DNA from: an uncultured Oscillibacter sp.
GTDB lineage: Bacteria; Bacillota; Clostridia; Oscillospirales; Oscillospiraceae
Length of the DNA stretch: 64,000 nt
Direction of reading: 5' to 3'
NCBI GenBank assembly: GCA_902476875.1
Contig: CABSFC010000001.1
Location: 1 to 64,000, forward strand
The first letter of the stretch is position 1. Each line of letters begins with the position of its first letter. Shown here piece by piece: positions 32,643 through 41,382 of this stretch. The notes under the pieces were generated by a model. The model was not told the DNA's origin, did no database searches, and saw only the letters and a list, made by a program, of their open reading frames with translations. The position numbers were made by a program, and so were the translations under genes.

Positions 32643-34337
32643 ATGAACGAACAAATCACCGGCGCCCTGTTCAAGCAGATGGTGCTGCACGGCGCCGCCG
32701 CCATCACCGCCCAGAAGCAGGCCATCAACGACCTGAACGTGTTCCCCGTCCCCGACGGCGACACCGGCACCAACATGTCCATGACCATCGGCACCGCCGT
32801 GGCGGAGCTGCGCAAGAACGCCCCCGCCACCGTGTCCAAGGCCGCCGACCTCACCGCCTCCGCCCTGCTGCGGGGCGCCCGGGGCAACTCCGGCGTCATC
32901 CTCTCCCTGCTGTTCCGCGGCCTGTCCAAGGGCCTGAAGGGCAAGGAGACCGCCGACGCGGCCGAGTTCGCCGCCGCCATGCAGGATGGCGTCTCCGCCG
33001 CCTATAAGGCCGTCATGAAGCCCGCCGAGGGCACTGTCCTGACCGTCTCCCGCCTGGCCGCCAAGCGGGCCGTGGACGTGGCCGCGGAGGGGGAGACCGA
33101 TCTGGAAAAGGTTCTGGAGGAGGCCCTGAAGGAGGGCTATGACGCCCTGGCCCAGACCACCGACATGAACCCCGTGCTGAAAAAGGCCGGCGTTGTGGAC
33201 GCCGGCGGCAAGGGCTACCTCCTGATCCTGGAGGGCATGCTGGCCGAGATGCGGGGCGAACCCATGCCGGAGGTCGCTGAGAGCGCCCAGACGCAGGAGA
33301 AGGCGGACTTCGCCGCCCTGGGCGAGGAGGACATCACCTTCACCTTCGACACCGTGTTCATCGTCCGCAAGACCGTGAACAAGCCGCTGGAGCCCTTCCG
33401 GGCGTATCTCAGCAGCATCGGCGACAGCCTGGTCATCGGCGAGGACGACGAGGCTTTCAAGGTCCACGTCCACACCGACATCCCCGGCGCCGCCCTGACC
33501 GAGGCCCAGAAGTACGGCACCCTGGAGCTGGCGAAGATCGAGAACATGCGCACCCAGGCGGAGGACCTGGCCGCCGGCCGGAAGGCCCAGAGCACCGACG
33601 ATCTGGACGCCGTGGAGGAGGCGCTGGAGCGCGGCGAGGCCGCGAAGGAGCCCGCCCACGTGGTGGCCGCGCCGGAGAAGAAGTACGGCTTCCTGGCGGT
33701 CTGCGCCGGAGAGGGCCTTGCGGCGGTGTTCCGCGACCTGGGCGCCGACGGCGTGGTGTCCGGCGGACAGACCATGAACCCCTCCACGGAGAGCATCCTG
33801 GCGGGCGTGGACGCCATCCCCGCCGAGACCGTGTTCGTCCTGCCCAACAACGGCAACATCATCATGGCCGCCCAGCAGTGCGGCGCGCTGACGGAGAAAA
33901 ACGTGGTGGTTATTCCCACCAAGACCGTGCCCCAGGGCATCACCGCCATGATGAATGTGGACTTTGAGGCCCCCGACGCGGAGACCATCACCCAGGCCAT
34001 GACGGAGGTCCTGCCCACCGTCACCACCGCCCAGATCACCTATGCCGCCCGGGACTCCGATTTCGACGGCTTCGACATCAAGGAGGGCGATTACCTGGCG
34101 CTGGAGGAGGGCAAGCTCTTCGGCACCGACGGCTCTTTGGACGCGCTGCTCACAAAGCTGGCGGCGGACGCCGTGGAGAAATCGGCCAGCTTTATCTCCC
34201 TGTACTTCGGCGAGGACGTGTCCGAGGAGGACGCCCAGCGGGCGGGGCAGGTCTTTGAAAGCGCCTGTCCCGACGCGGAAGTGGTCGTCCTCTCCGGCGG
34301 GCAGCCTGTTTACTACTATATCATTTCCATGGAATAA
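32643..34337 (+). CDS. DAK2-domain kinase, FakA/YloV-like
   Basis: 564 residues. The N-terminal DAK2 (dihydroxyacetone-kinase-like ATP-binding) domain (1-200) has NVFPVPDGDTGTNMSMTIG, the metal-ligand motif, and RGARGNSGVILSLLFRG. The middle and C-terminal DegV-like DAK phosphatase-type region (about 240-564) contains SGGQTMNPSTESILAGVDAI and VLPNNGNIIMAAQQ. FakA phosphorylates fatty acids bound by FakB for phospholipid synthesis. No fakB is nearby, so substrate identity is from family knowledge. Ends before a strong terminator. Confidence 0.93.
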   Translation: MNEQITGALFKQMVLHGAAAITAQKQAINDLNVFPVPDGDTGTNMSMTIGTAVAELRKNAPATVSKAADLTASALLRGARGNSGVILSLLFRGLSKGLKGKETADAAEFAAAMQDGVSAAYKAVMKPAEGTVLTVSRLAAKRAVDVAAEGETDLEKVLEEALKEGYDALAQTTDMNPVLKKAGVVDAGGKGYLLILEGMLAEMRGEPMPEVAESAQTQEKADFAALGEEDITFTFDTVFIVRKTVNKPLEPFRAYLSSIGDSLVIGEDDEAFKVHVHTDIPGAALTEAQKYGTLELAKIENMRTQAEDLAAGRKAQSTDDLDAVEEALERGEAAKEPAHVVAAPEKKYGFLAVCAGEGLAAVFRDLGADGVVSGGQTMNPSTESILAGVDAIPAETVFVLPNNGNIIMAAQQCGALTEKNVVVIPTKTVPQGITAMMNVDFEAPDAETITQAMTEVLPTVTTAQITYAARDSDFDGFDIKEGDYLALEEGKLFGTDGSLDALLTKLAADAVEKSASFISLYFGEDVSEEDAQRAGQVFESACPDAEVVVLSGGQPVYYYIISME

Positions 34338-34351
34338 CGCCGCGTTGCGCA

Positions 34352-34387
34352 CAGGGTCCGGACCGGGAGGTCCGGACCCTGTTTTTT
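34352..34387 (+). terminator. Strong intrinsic terminator after the FakA-like gene
   Basis: 13-bp perfect stem CAGGGTCCGGACC / GGTCCGGACCCTG with a four-base loop and T6. Confidence 0.95.
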
Positions 34388-34486
34388 CGCCGCCACGCCT
34401 GAGGCAGGCGGCGCGGCCGGGGCGCTCCGCAAAAGAACCGCCCGCATAGCGCCGCGAAAGCCCTGATGACAACGCCCCGCCGGGGC

Positions 34487-34517
34487 AAAAAACAGCCGGC
34501 CCCTCCGGACCGGCTGT
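34487..34517 (-). terminator. Intrinsic terminator of the HD-domain gene
   Basis: Stem ACAGCCGG / CCGGCTGT followed by T6 on the minus strand, 16 bases after the HD-domain gene stop. The 100 bases between this and the FakA terminator hold only a minor CCCCGCCGGGG hairpin. Confidence 0.8.
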
Positions 34518-34532
34518 CTCCTGTTTACAGCT

Positions 34533-35114
34533 TTACAGCGTCTCCATCTCCGCGTTCACGGACGCCTCGCAGCTCCGCATCGCCAGAATGGTCTTCTCCA
34601 TCAGCTCCTCCAGCGTCCAGCCCAGGCGCTCCGCGCCGTCCTTGATGACGTCCCGGGAGCAGCCGGCGGCGAACTTCTTGTCCTTGAACTTCTTCTTCAG
34701 GGAGCTGACCTCCATGTCCTGACAGCTCTTGCTGGGCCGCATCCGGGCCGCCGCGCCGATCAGGCCCGTCAGCTCGTCCGCCGCGAAAAGGACCTTCTCC
34801 ATCTCGTGCGTCGGCTCCACGTCGCAGCAGATGCCGTAGCCATGGCTGCACACCGCGTGGATCAGCTCCTCGCCGCAGCCGATCTCCGCCAGCAGCTCCG
34901 GGGCCTTGACGCAGTGCTGCTCCGGCCATTGCTCAAAGTCCACGTCGTGGAGCAGGCCCACCGTGGCCCAGAAGTCCGCGTCCTCGCCATGGCCCAGCTC
35001 GTTTGCGTACCAGCGCATGGTCCCCTCCACCGTCAGGGCGTGCTGGATGTGGAAGGGCTCGCTGTTGTACTTTTTCAGCAGCCCCAGGGCCGCCTCTCTC
35101 TCAGGACAATTCAT
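34533..35114 (-). CDS. HD-domain phosphohydrolase
   Basis: 193-residue HD-superfamily protein. Metal ligands are seen in QHALTVEGTMRWYA (first His), VGLLHDVDFEQWP (HD pair) and HAVCSHGYGICCDVEPT (downstream His), with LFAADELTGLIGAAARMRPS closing the domain. Such stand-alone HD proteins act on nucleotides or other phosphate esters; the substrate is unknown. ATG at 35114 with GGAGA about eight bases upstream. It is 17 bases downstream of a DUF2461 gene and probably co-transcribed. Confidence 0.88.
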   Translation of the reverse strand: MNCPEREAALGLLKKYNSEPFHIQHALTVEGTMRWYANELGHGEDADFWATVGLLHDVDFEQWPEQHCVKAPELLAEIGCGEELIHAVCSHGYGICCDVEPTHEMEKVLFAADELTGLIGAAARMRPSKSCQDMEVSSLKKKFKDKKFAAGCSRDVIKDGAERLGWTLEELMEKTILAMRSCEASVNAEMETL

Positions 35115-35131
35115 GATACTTCTCTCCTTTA

Positions 35132-35812
35132 TCAAACTTCCCCGGGCTCGGGGTCACCGTCCAGGGTGACAAAATAATCGTAATAGGGCAGCAGGAACGC
35201 ATACCCCCGCTTCAGCCGGTCCACGAGATCCCGCGAAAACAGCTCCTCCGTCAGCTTGTCCCCGTGGCAGATGGAGAAGGACTTCATCTGATACCAGGGC
35301 TTCAGAATGTCGGAGGGCGCCTGACTCCGGGGCTTTTTATAGTCCCGGGTGTCCAGCGCGAACTCCCGCTGCCGGTTCAGCTTTCTTGTCAGCTTTTCCA
35401 TGGCGGCGGGGTCCCGGTCGATGCGGGCCCGGAGCTTGGCCATGGTGACGGGCCTGGGCATCCAGTAGCCCATGCCATAGCTCCAGTTGTCCGGCGCCAG
35501 CTCGAACCAGAAGGTGGGCCTGGACGTCCACTGCTCCCCGGGCCGCTCCACGCTGAGCCAGAGATGATCCTTATAGGGCCCGCGGCCGTGGAGCCGCCGG
35601 GCGTCCCGGTAAATGCGGCTCACCTTGCCGATCAGGCCGTAGTCCGGGCGCTTCTCCCGGATGAATTCGTAGATCTCGTCGTTCAGCTCCCGCATGGGCT
35701 GATAGAGCTGGGTCAGGTAGATATCCTTGTGGGCCTCGAACCAGGGCTTTTCGTTGTTGAAGCGGATGCCCCACATGAAATCCACGGTCTCGTCTGTAAA
35801 TCCGGTAAACAT
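35132..35812 (-). CDS. DUF2461-family protein
   Basis: 226-residue protein of the widespread DUF2461 (TIGR02453) family. N-terminal MFTGFTDETVDFMWGIRFNNEKPWFEAHKD, then YRDARRLHGRGPYKDHLWLS and PTFWFELAPDNWSYGMGYWMP. No enzymatic activity is established for the family. The start at 35812 is supported by GGAGG five bases upstream and by family alignment at MFTGF. Confidence 0.9.
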   Translation of the reverse strand: MFTGFTDETVDFMWGIRFNNEKPWFEAHKDIYLTQLYQPMRELNDEIYEFIREKRPDYGLIGKVSRIYRDARRLHGRGPYKDHLWLSVERPGEQWTSRPTFWFELAPDNWSYGMGYWMPRPVTMAKLRARIDRDPAAMEKLTRKLNRQREFALDTRDYKKPRSQAPSDILKPWYQMKSFSICHGDKLTEELFSRDLVDRLKRGYAFLLPYYDYFVTLDGDPEPGEV

Positions 35813-35905
35813 GGTCGCCTCCGTGTTTTTTGAATCTATTATAGCACAAGCGTCAAGTCCGGACGGCAAAAAAGCCGGGGAGCCCTCCCCGGCTTTCTCG
35901 CTATT

Positions 35906-36505
35906 TTACGCCCCGGCCCGGGCCGCGTCCACGATGAGCTTGACGCACAGGTCGTCGCCCAGGGCGCCGCTGTCCAGGGACAGATCGTAGTTGTGGCAGT
36001 CGCCCCACCGCTTGCCGGTGTAGTGGGTGTAATAGGCGCGGCGGCTGGCGTCCTTCCTGGCCATCATCTTCTGCAGCTCTGCGGGGTCCTTGACGCCGGT
36101 CATCTCGCTGAGCCGCGCCGCCCGGTGGAGGTCGTCGGCGTAAATGAAGACGTTCAGCGTCTGGATATCCGTCGCCCGCAGGACCTCGTCGGCGCAGCGC
36201 CCCAGAATCACGCAGGGGCCCGCCTGGGCGAACCGCAGGATGACCACCTGCTGCACGTCGTGGATGGCGTCCTGAGAGTCGGGGAAAAAGGCGCCGCCGG
36301 CGCAGATGCTCCGGAGGAACGCGTTCGTCTTGGAGACGTCCTCCCCCTCCTGCTCCACCAGCTCCGCCTCGTAGCCGCTGGCCTTCACCGTCTCCCGGAC
36401 GATGTCCTTGTCGTAGATCTCGATGCCCAGCTCCTGGGCCACCCGCTTGCCGATGGTGTGTCCGCCCGCGCCGTATTCCCGGCTGATGGTAATGACCTTG
36501 TTCAT
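35906..36505 (-). CDS. Cytidylate kinase-like protein
   Basis: 199-residue P-loop protein of the Cmk-like family (cytidylate_kin2). Nucleotide-binding ISREYGAGGHTIGKRVAQELG, GRCADEVLRA, and the lid/acceptor region SEMTGVKDPAELQKMMARKDASRRAYYTHYTGKRWGDCHNYDL. It is shorter and diverged from true Cmk, and the family physiological substrate is not settled. AGGAGGGG lies five bases before the ATG at 36505. Confidence 0.85.
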   Translation of the reverse strand: MNKVITISREYGAGGHTIGKRVAQELGIEIYDKDIVRETVKASGYEAELVEQEGEDVSKTNAFLRSICAGGAFFPDSQDAIHDVQQVVILRFAQAGPCVILGRCADEVLRATDIQTLNVFIYADDLHRAARLSEMTGVKDPAELQKMMARKDASRRAYYTHYTGKRWGDCHNYDLSLDSGALGDDLCVKLIVDAARAGA

Positions 36506-36624
36506 CTTTGCCCCTCCTGTCCCCCGCGCGCATGGCAGGGGAGTTTGACCGCCGCGCAATAAGCCTTGCTTTCAGCTGTTTTTACCATCATATCACACTC
36601 AGCCGCCGGACGCAACGGAAAATC

Positions 36625-37260
36625 TCAGCCCTGCAGGCTCCGCTCCAGCATCCGCAGCAGCTCTTCGGCCTGGCGGTACGAGCTCTCGCTGAGCTCATTC
36701 AGCAGTTTGGCGAGGCACGGGTCCGTGGTGCCCTCCGCCGCCCGGGCGTAGTTCAGGCCGTTACAGGCCTCGCCGTGATACCGCTCCCGCAGGGCCGCGC
36801 ACCAGCGGCCAACATAGATGCGCTCCGCGCTGATGGCCGGACGGTAGCACTCGCCGGTAATGAGATAGTACACCGCCATCAGGCGTCTGGCGTGGGCGGC
36901 CTGGCTCCCCGCGATCTCCCGCAGCTTCGGCCGCGCCCACGCCGGCGCCTGTCGGGCCAGCGTCAGGAAGTACCGCCGGTCCGACAGCTCCTCCTCGATA
37001 AAGCCGGTCAGCACCTCCAGCGACTCCGCCGCCGCGCTGCCCATGCAGCAGGGGTTTTGCTCCGCGCCGGGCAGCTGGCTCTCCGGCGTGTCCGGCAGCG
37101 CCGGGGCAGCGGAAATACCGGGCGCCGGGGCTGCGGGCGCCGGGGGCTCCGCGGTGGGGCGGGCGCTGGGATAGGGCTCCAGGGTCGGCGCCACCCGCTG
37201 CCAGATGCGGTCGTACTGCCGGTAGTCGTATGTCTCCGGGGTATGTACAGTTTGCTCCAT
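36625..37260 (-). CDS. Ferritin-like-fold protein of unknown function
   Basis: 211 residues. An N-terminal Pro/Ala/Glu-rich linker (about 30-75) and a Cys pair (NPCCMG) precede an all-helical region with ferritin-like pattern: LEVLTGFIEEELSDRRYFLT, then LREIAGSQAAHARRLMAVYY and LLNELSESSYRQAEELLRML. The Glu/His spacing suggests a rubrerythrin/ferritin-like bundle, but not all metal ligands are clear (QAAH instead of ExxH). Before the mobile element arrived it was the next gene after rny. I do not recognise a specific family. Confidence 0.5.
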   Translation of the reverse strand: MEQTVHTPETYDYRQYDRIWQRVAPTLEPYPSARPTAEPPAPAAPAPGISAAPALPDTPESQLPGAEQNPCCMGSAAAESLEVLTGFIEEELSDRRYFLTLARQAPAWARPKLREIAGSQAAHARRLMAVYYLITGECYRPAISAERIYVGRWCAALRERYHGEACNGLNYARAAEGTTDPCLAKLLNELSESSYRQAEELLRMLERSLQG

Positions 37261-37330
37261 ACAGGGTCCCTCCTTTTCCCACCAGTCTATGCGGCGGACG
37301 GGGGCTTCGTACCTGTCCGGACGGCAAAAA

Positions 37331-37368
37331 AACTCCCCCGGGGAATGGCGGGGTGTCATAAGACAGTA
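37331..37368. repeat. Left junction of the mobile element: half rny terminator plus half attP
   Basis: Host side: TCCCCCGGGGA-AT-GGCGGG (37334-37352), the 3' half of the rny terminator stem, flanked by A7 (T7 on the minus strand). Element side: TAAGACAGTA (37359-37368). The shared TGTC (37354-37357) recurs at the right junction and marks the crossover. Confidence 0.8.
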
Positions 37369-37425
37369 TTGCGTTAAATTAGCTGAAAACCTTGTGTTTT
37401 CAAGGGGCGGCGTGACCTTTCGGGG

Positions 37426-39063
37426 TCACGCCGTTTCCTCTTTCGTCAGCTTGTCCAGCGGGATAAAGCCCACAAGGTCATAAACAATGCGGATGCCCTG
37501 TACCCTGTGGCCGCTACTCTTGTCCGGGGCCTCAATGTAGATTCCCTTGATCAACTCATGCACGGCGTAGGCGGTCAGTCCGTCAAGGGCTGCATACTTG
37601 TGTACCCGCTGGATAAACTGCTCCAAGTTTTCAACCTGTCGTTCCTGTGCTTCGATCTCGTTCTGTAAGGTCTGTACTTCGGCTTTCAACTGCGCCTGCT
37701 CGTCCTCATAGCTCCGGCTCATCATGGTGAACCTCTCGTCGGAAAGGCGGCCCGCCGCGTTGTCCTCATAGACCTTGATATACAGCCGGTCAAGCTCCGT
37801 GATGCGCTTCTCGTCCTGCGCCAGCTTCTTCCGCCGTGTCTTGATGGCTTCGCTGGTAGCCAGCTTCAACCGCTCCTCCATGACCGCCCGGAAGTGGGCT
37901 TCATAGCAGGTTACATAGGAGATCACGGCCTCCATGTGCGCCCATACCATTTCTTCCAGGACAACGGCCCGGATAAAGTGGGCCGAGCAGCTTCCCGTGT
38001 TGCTCCGGTAGTTGGCGCACACAAAATGATCCTGCCGCTTCTCAAAGTAGCTGGTGGTGCAGTAGCGCATTTTCGCCCCGCAGTCGGCGCAGTAGACAAG
38101 GCCGGAAAACATGTGGCTCTTGCCCGTCTTTGTCCGCCTGTGCCGCTGCTGGCGTATCTCCTGCACCTTGTCAAAGACCTCCTGCTCGATGATGGCCGGA
38201 TGGGTGCCGTAGAATACGGCCTGCTTCTCAATGGGGGTGTCCCGCTGCTTCTTGTCCCAGATGGAATTGGTGTAGGTCTTGAAATTGACCGTGCAGCCCG
38301 TGTACTCCCGCCGTTCGAGGATATGAACGACGGTGTTTGTGTTCCATTGGCATGGGTCTGCGCTCTCCGTGTTGGGGGTGGGGATGCCCTTTCGCCGTTT
38401 GTAGGCCGTGGGGGTCAGCACCTGTTCCGCCCGGAGCAGCTTTGCGATCTGCATTGGGCCTCGGCCCTCCATACAGAGGGTGAAAATCCGCTTGACCACC
38501 TCTGCCGCTTCCTCGTCCACAAGCCACTTTGTCCTGTCCTCTGGGTCTTTCACATAGCCGTAGGGAACATGGGTGGTCAACGGCTCCCCACGCTCCCCCT
38601 TGGACTTCTGGACAGCCCGGATTTTGCGGCTGGTATCGCGCGCAAAAAACTCGTTGAACCAGTTCTTTATGCCCGCGAAATCGTTGTTCATGCTGTTGGG
38701 GTCGATGGTGTCCAGATTGTCGTTGATGGCGATATACCGCACTCCATGCTTGGGAAAGGTAAAGTTAATATACAGCCCGGTCAGGGAAGAATTGCGGCCC
38801 AGTCTGGACAGGTCTTTCGTGATGCACACGCCCACGCGCCCCGCCTCCATTTCGGCAAGCATGGCCTGAAAGCCGGGACGGTCATAGTTGGTGCCGGAGT
38901 AACCGTCATCCACGAAAAATACCGGGTGAGGGAAGCGGTGGTCTTTAGCGTATTGGAGCAGGATAGCCTTTTGATTTCCAATGGAAAAACTCTCCCCTTC
39001 GTTGGCGTCCTCTTGGGAAAGGCGGCAGTAAAGTGCCGTGATTTTGTCAGTTGCCCGTAACAT
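37426..39063 (-). CDS. Large serine recombinase (TnpX-like)
   Basis: 545 residues. N-terminal resolvase catalytic domain (1-160) with the nucleophilic Ser in ALYCRLSQEDANEGES and ITKDLSRLGRNSSLTGLYINF; recombinase domain; zinc beta-ribbon with the Cys pairs of GLVYCADCGAKMRYC and FVCANYRSNTGSCSAHFI; a coiled-coil stretch; and a C-terminal DUF4368 segment (IYIEAPDKSSGHRVQGIRIV). It excises and integrates the element through site-specific exchange at a 2-base core. Start 39063 has AGGAGG eight bases upstream. It lies about 60 bases inside the left end, as expected. A hairpin at 37408-37433 follows it but lacks a T-run. Confidence 0.93.
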   Translation of the reverse strand: MLRATDKITALYCRLSQEDANEGESFSIGNQKAILLQYAKDHRFPHPVFFVDDGYSGTNYDRPGFQAMLAEMEAGRVGVCITKDLSRLGRNSSLTGLYINFTFPKHGVRYIAINDNLDTIDPNSMNNDFAGIKNWFNEFFARDTSRKIRAVQKSKGERGEPLTTHVPYGYVKDPEDRTKWLVDEEAAEVVKRIFTLCMEGRGPMQIAKLLRAEQVLTPTAYKRRKGIPTPNTESADPCQWNTNTVVHILERREYTGCTVNFKTYTNSIWDKKQRDTPIEKQAVFYGTHPAIIEQEVFDKVQEIRQQRHRRTKTGKSHMFSGLVYCADCGAKMRYCTTSYFEKRQDHFVCANYRSNTGSCSAHFIRAVVLEEMVWAHMEAVISYVTCYEAHFRAVMEERLKLATSEAIKTRRKKLAQDEKRITELDRLYIKVYEDNAAGRLSDERFTMMSRSYEDEQAQLKAEVQTLQNEIEAQERQVENLEQFIQRVHKYAALDGLTAYAVHELIKGIYIEAPDKSSGHRVQGIRIVYDLVGFIPLDKLTKEETA

Positions 39064-39152
39064 TTCTGTTTCCTCCTTATCGTGGGCAACTGTCCGTACA
39101 GGTTTAGGTGAGGCTATTATACCACACGCCGGGGTGGTCTGTACAGCTTGTG

Positions 39153-39362
39153 TCACAGGCGATCCTCCATATTTTTCTCCATGATCCGGCGCAGCTTCCG
39201 GTCAAGGGGTTCCGTCCCCTCATAGCTGCCGGTGACGGTGTAAATCGTCCCGCCGATCTTGCGCCGCAGGGTCAGCTCCGGCAGCCAATAGGCGGAGATA
39301 TTTCGGACGCAGAGGCGGCCCTCCGCGTCACGATAGCATTTCTGTGTATTCCTATTTTCCAT
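39153..39362 (-). CDS. TnpW-like transposon protein
   Basis: 69-residue protein (ENRNTQKCYRDAEGRLCVRN; IGGTIYTVTGSYEGTEPLDR; LRRIMEKNM) matching the small TnpW-type proteins found between relaxase and recombinase genes of Tn4451-like elements. No role has been shown. ATG at 39362 with AAGGAGA upstream. It starts 14 bases past the relaxase stop. Confidence 0.8.
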   Translation of the reverse strand: MENRNTQKCYRDAEGRLCVRNISAYWLPELTLRRKIGGTIYTVTGSYEGTEPLDRKLRRIMEKNMEDRL

Positions 39363-39375
39363 GTGCAGTCTCCTT

Positions 39376-40848
39376 TCATCGTTCTTGCTCATGTTTGCGT
39401 TTCGGTTGCTGCTCCTGCTCTATCTCATGCTTGGCGCTCTCCACGGCAAACTTGATCTGCCACAGCTTTTTCACCTCGTCGGCAAGGGGCCTGTACTGCT
39501 GACCAAGGTCAACACGCTCTGCCTTTAGCTTCTCCTGCTCTTGCTTCCAGCGGGTGATGGGCAGCTTGCCATCCTTATTGAAATGGGGCTTTAGCTTCCG
39601 CTGGGCGAGATAAAAGAAATGCAGTTCCCGCTCATGCTCGGAGGCAAATTTCTCTCTGGCTTTCTTGAATTTGATGGTGTTCAGCTTGTCATAGACGGGC
39701 TTGCCCTCGGCGTAAAAATGGGCAAGCTGGAGCAGGTCGTTCAGTTCCTTTGTGCGGCTGTCCGTCTGCTTCATAGCTGCTTTCATCTGCCGGTCTTGTT
39801 CTCCGCACGCCTGAACTTTCTGCTCTAAATCTGCCAGCGTATAAATTCCGTTTTTCTGGAGATAGCTCACCGCCTCGCTGTGGCTTTTCAGATTGCCCAG
39901 CTTCGCCTTTTGTGACCATGCTCCGGCGTTACGCTGGCCGTAGTAGCGGTTGAGAAAATCCGCAAGGGTCGGCTCCTGCGGTTTTGATAATCCGTTGTTG
40001 ATCTCTTTTAGCCACAGGATCAGCTTCTTGATTTTCGCTCTTGTGGCTTTCATCATGGCGTTGGCCGCCCGGATAAAGCGGTTGTGGTCGCCCTTGTCGG
40101 TGCGGATGCCCTTTGCCTCCATCTGCCGCACGGCTGGCCCTTCATGAACGGTAGGTATCTGGTCAACACCCTGCCGCTCATAGCTGCGGTGGTCGATGCG
40201 CTGCTCCAAACCTTTCTCTGCAAACTTGGCGTTACACAAATCCGCCCACGCCGCCCGCCATTCCTCCAATGTCTCCGGCCTGCCCCAGTCGGTGGTAGGC
40301 ACGGCGTTGAACCTGTCATGCCCTACCTCGTCCTTGACGCGCTCTCCACGCTCGTCCAGCACATATTCCCGGCGCTGCTTCGCACCCCATTTTCCGTTTT
40401 CCTCAACAGGACGGATGGGGCAAAGCACGTGAAAATGGGGATTGGGAACGCCGCCCTCCTTGTCGGGCTGGTGAATGGCAAAGTCGCAGATCATCCCCCG
40501 GCTGACAAACTGCTCCAAACAAAACTGCCTTGCAAGAGCGATGTTCTCGTCAAGAGAAAATTCGTTCTGCAAGGCAATATCAAAGCTGTACGCAAGCTGG
40601 GCCTTGGGGTGCTTCTCCGCTTCTTCCACGGCGTTCCAGAGGTTTTGGCGGTCTGCATACTCCTGCGGGGCATGGGCTGGCAAGAGGATTTCAGAGCATA
40701 CCACGCCGCCTTTTCGGGTGTAGTCTGCCGCCTCGCCGTAATACTCGCTGTACAGCTTTTCTCCGGCACGGTAAGCGGCTGCGGCAATTGCAGATTGCCC
40801 CGCGCTGCGCTTGACTTGGGTTGCGTGAAAATGATAGAGGGCGATCAG
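39376..40848 (-). CDS. MobA/MobL-family relaxase (MOBQ)
   Basis: 490 residues if started at the CTG at 40848. The relaxase domain (1-230) contains ALYHFHATQVKRSAGQSA, IAAAAYRAGEKLYSEYYGEA with candidate catalytic Tyr, and the metal-binding His motif PNPHFHVLCPIRPV. A long charged C-terminal region (about 330-490) is mostly helical. It nicks oriT for conjugal mobilization. There is no ATG, GTG or TTG upstream of these motifs: the first GTG (40704) would delete the first conserved block. The CTG overlaps the DUF3847 stop as CTGA, the geometry of a coupled ATGA start. Confidence 0.88.
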   Translation of the reverse strand: MIALYHFHATQVKRSAGQSAIAAAAYRAGEKLYSEYYGEAADYTRKGGVVCSEILLPAHAPQEYADRQNLWNAVEEAEKHPKAQLAYSFDIALQNEFSLDENIALARQFCLEQFVSRGMICDFAIHQPDKEGGVPNPHFHVLCPIRPVEENGKWGAKQRREYVLDERGERVKDEVGHDRFNAVPTTDWGRPETLEEWRAAWADLCNAKFAEKGLEQRIDHRSYERQGVDQIPTVHEGPAVRQMEAKGIRTDKGDHNRFIRAANAMMKATRAKIKKLILWLKEINNGLSKPQEPTLADFLNRYYGQRNAGAWSQKAKLGNLKSHSEAVSYLQKNGIYTLADLEQKVQACGEQDRQMKAAMKQTDSRTKELNDLLQLAHFYAEGKPVYDKLNTIKFKKAREKFASEHERELHFFYLAQRKLKPHFNKDGKLPITRWKQEQEKLKAERVDLGQQYRPLADEVKKLWQIKFAVESAKHEIEQEQQPKRKHEQER

Positions 40849-41132
40849 ACATCACCCCCGTTCCCATCAGGCATCAGGGCTTTGACTTCGGGCAGGGAAA
40901 AGATTTTCTCCGCCAGAGAATAGAAGTCCGCCTCGCCCATGCCCTTGACCTCGGGGGCTACGCTCTCGACTGCCGCTCCTCTTGTAATGAGCCGGTGGTT
41001 CCGTTTCTTCCGCTCTCCTTCGGTGTAGTAGGCGATACGGTTTTTAAGCCGTTGGTCTTGGTGTTGGGCCTGTGCAAGCTCCTGTTCGACTTTGGCTTTC
41101 TCGGCTTGCAGTTGTTCAATGGTCTTGTTCAT
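40845..41132 (-). CDS. DUF3847-family mobilization accessory protein
   Basis: 95 residues, with a helical coiled-coil start (MNKTIEQLQAEKAKVEQELA) and a conserved RKKRNHRLITRGAAVES block. The family is found just upstream of MobA/MobL relaxases on mobilizable elements and may assist at oriT. Strong AAGGAGG before the ATG. Its stop codon overlaps the relaxase start. Confidence 0.85.
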   Translation of the reverse strand: MNKTIEQLQAEKAKVEQELAQAQHQDQRLKNRIAYYTEGERKKRNHRLITRGAAVESVAPEVKGMGEADFYSLAEKIFSLPEVKALMPDGNGGDV

Positions 41133-41300
41133 AAAATCAACCTCCTTGAAAATAAAAATGACCGCTCACCGAAAGGCTTCCGGTAAACGGTCTTGGTTAC
41201 AGATTTGGGTTTTCAAACCCGCCGGACAGGGACAGACGCTTTTGAAAAAAGCGGGTGTTCCTGCTTGGCGGGTGCGCGGGGATAGCGGCGTAAGCCGCGC

Positions 41301-41369
41301 AAGGGGGGCACCCCCTTTACGGAGTGTCAGCGACGGAAAACGGGCCGGACATTCGGATGTCCGGCCCGT
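41301..41369. repeat. Two strong hairpins beside oriT
   Basis: AAGGGGGgcaCCCCCTT (41301-41317) and a perfect 13-bp stem ACGGGCCGGACAT / ATGTCCGGCCCGT with a four-base loop (41340-41369). Part of the 460-base non-coding stretch between the DUF3847 gene and the cargo. They may be part of the transfer origin or transcription stops. Confidence 0.6.
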
Positions 41370-41382
41370 TCGGCCTCGCAGA

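Noticed and set aside
37408..37433. Terminator for the large recombinase gene
   Set aside because: A good stem (GGCGTGACC/GGTCACGCC) is present but there is no T-run on the recombinase strand, so I did not list it as a terminator.
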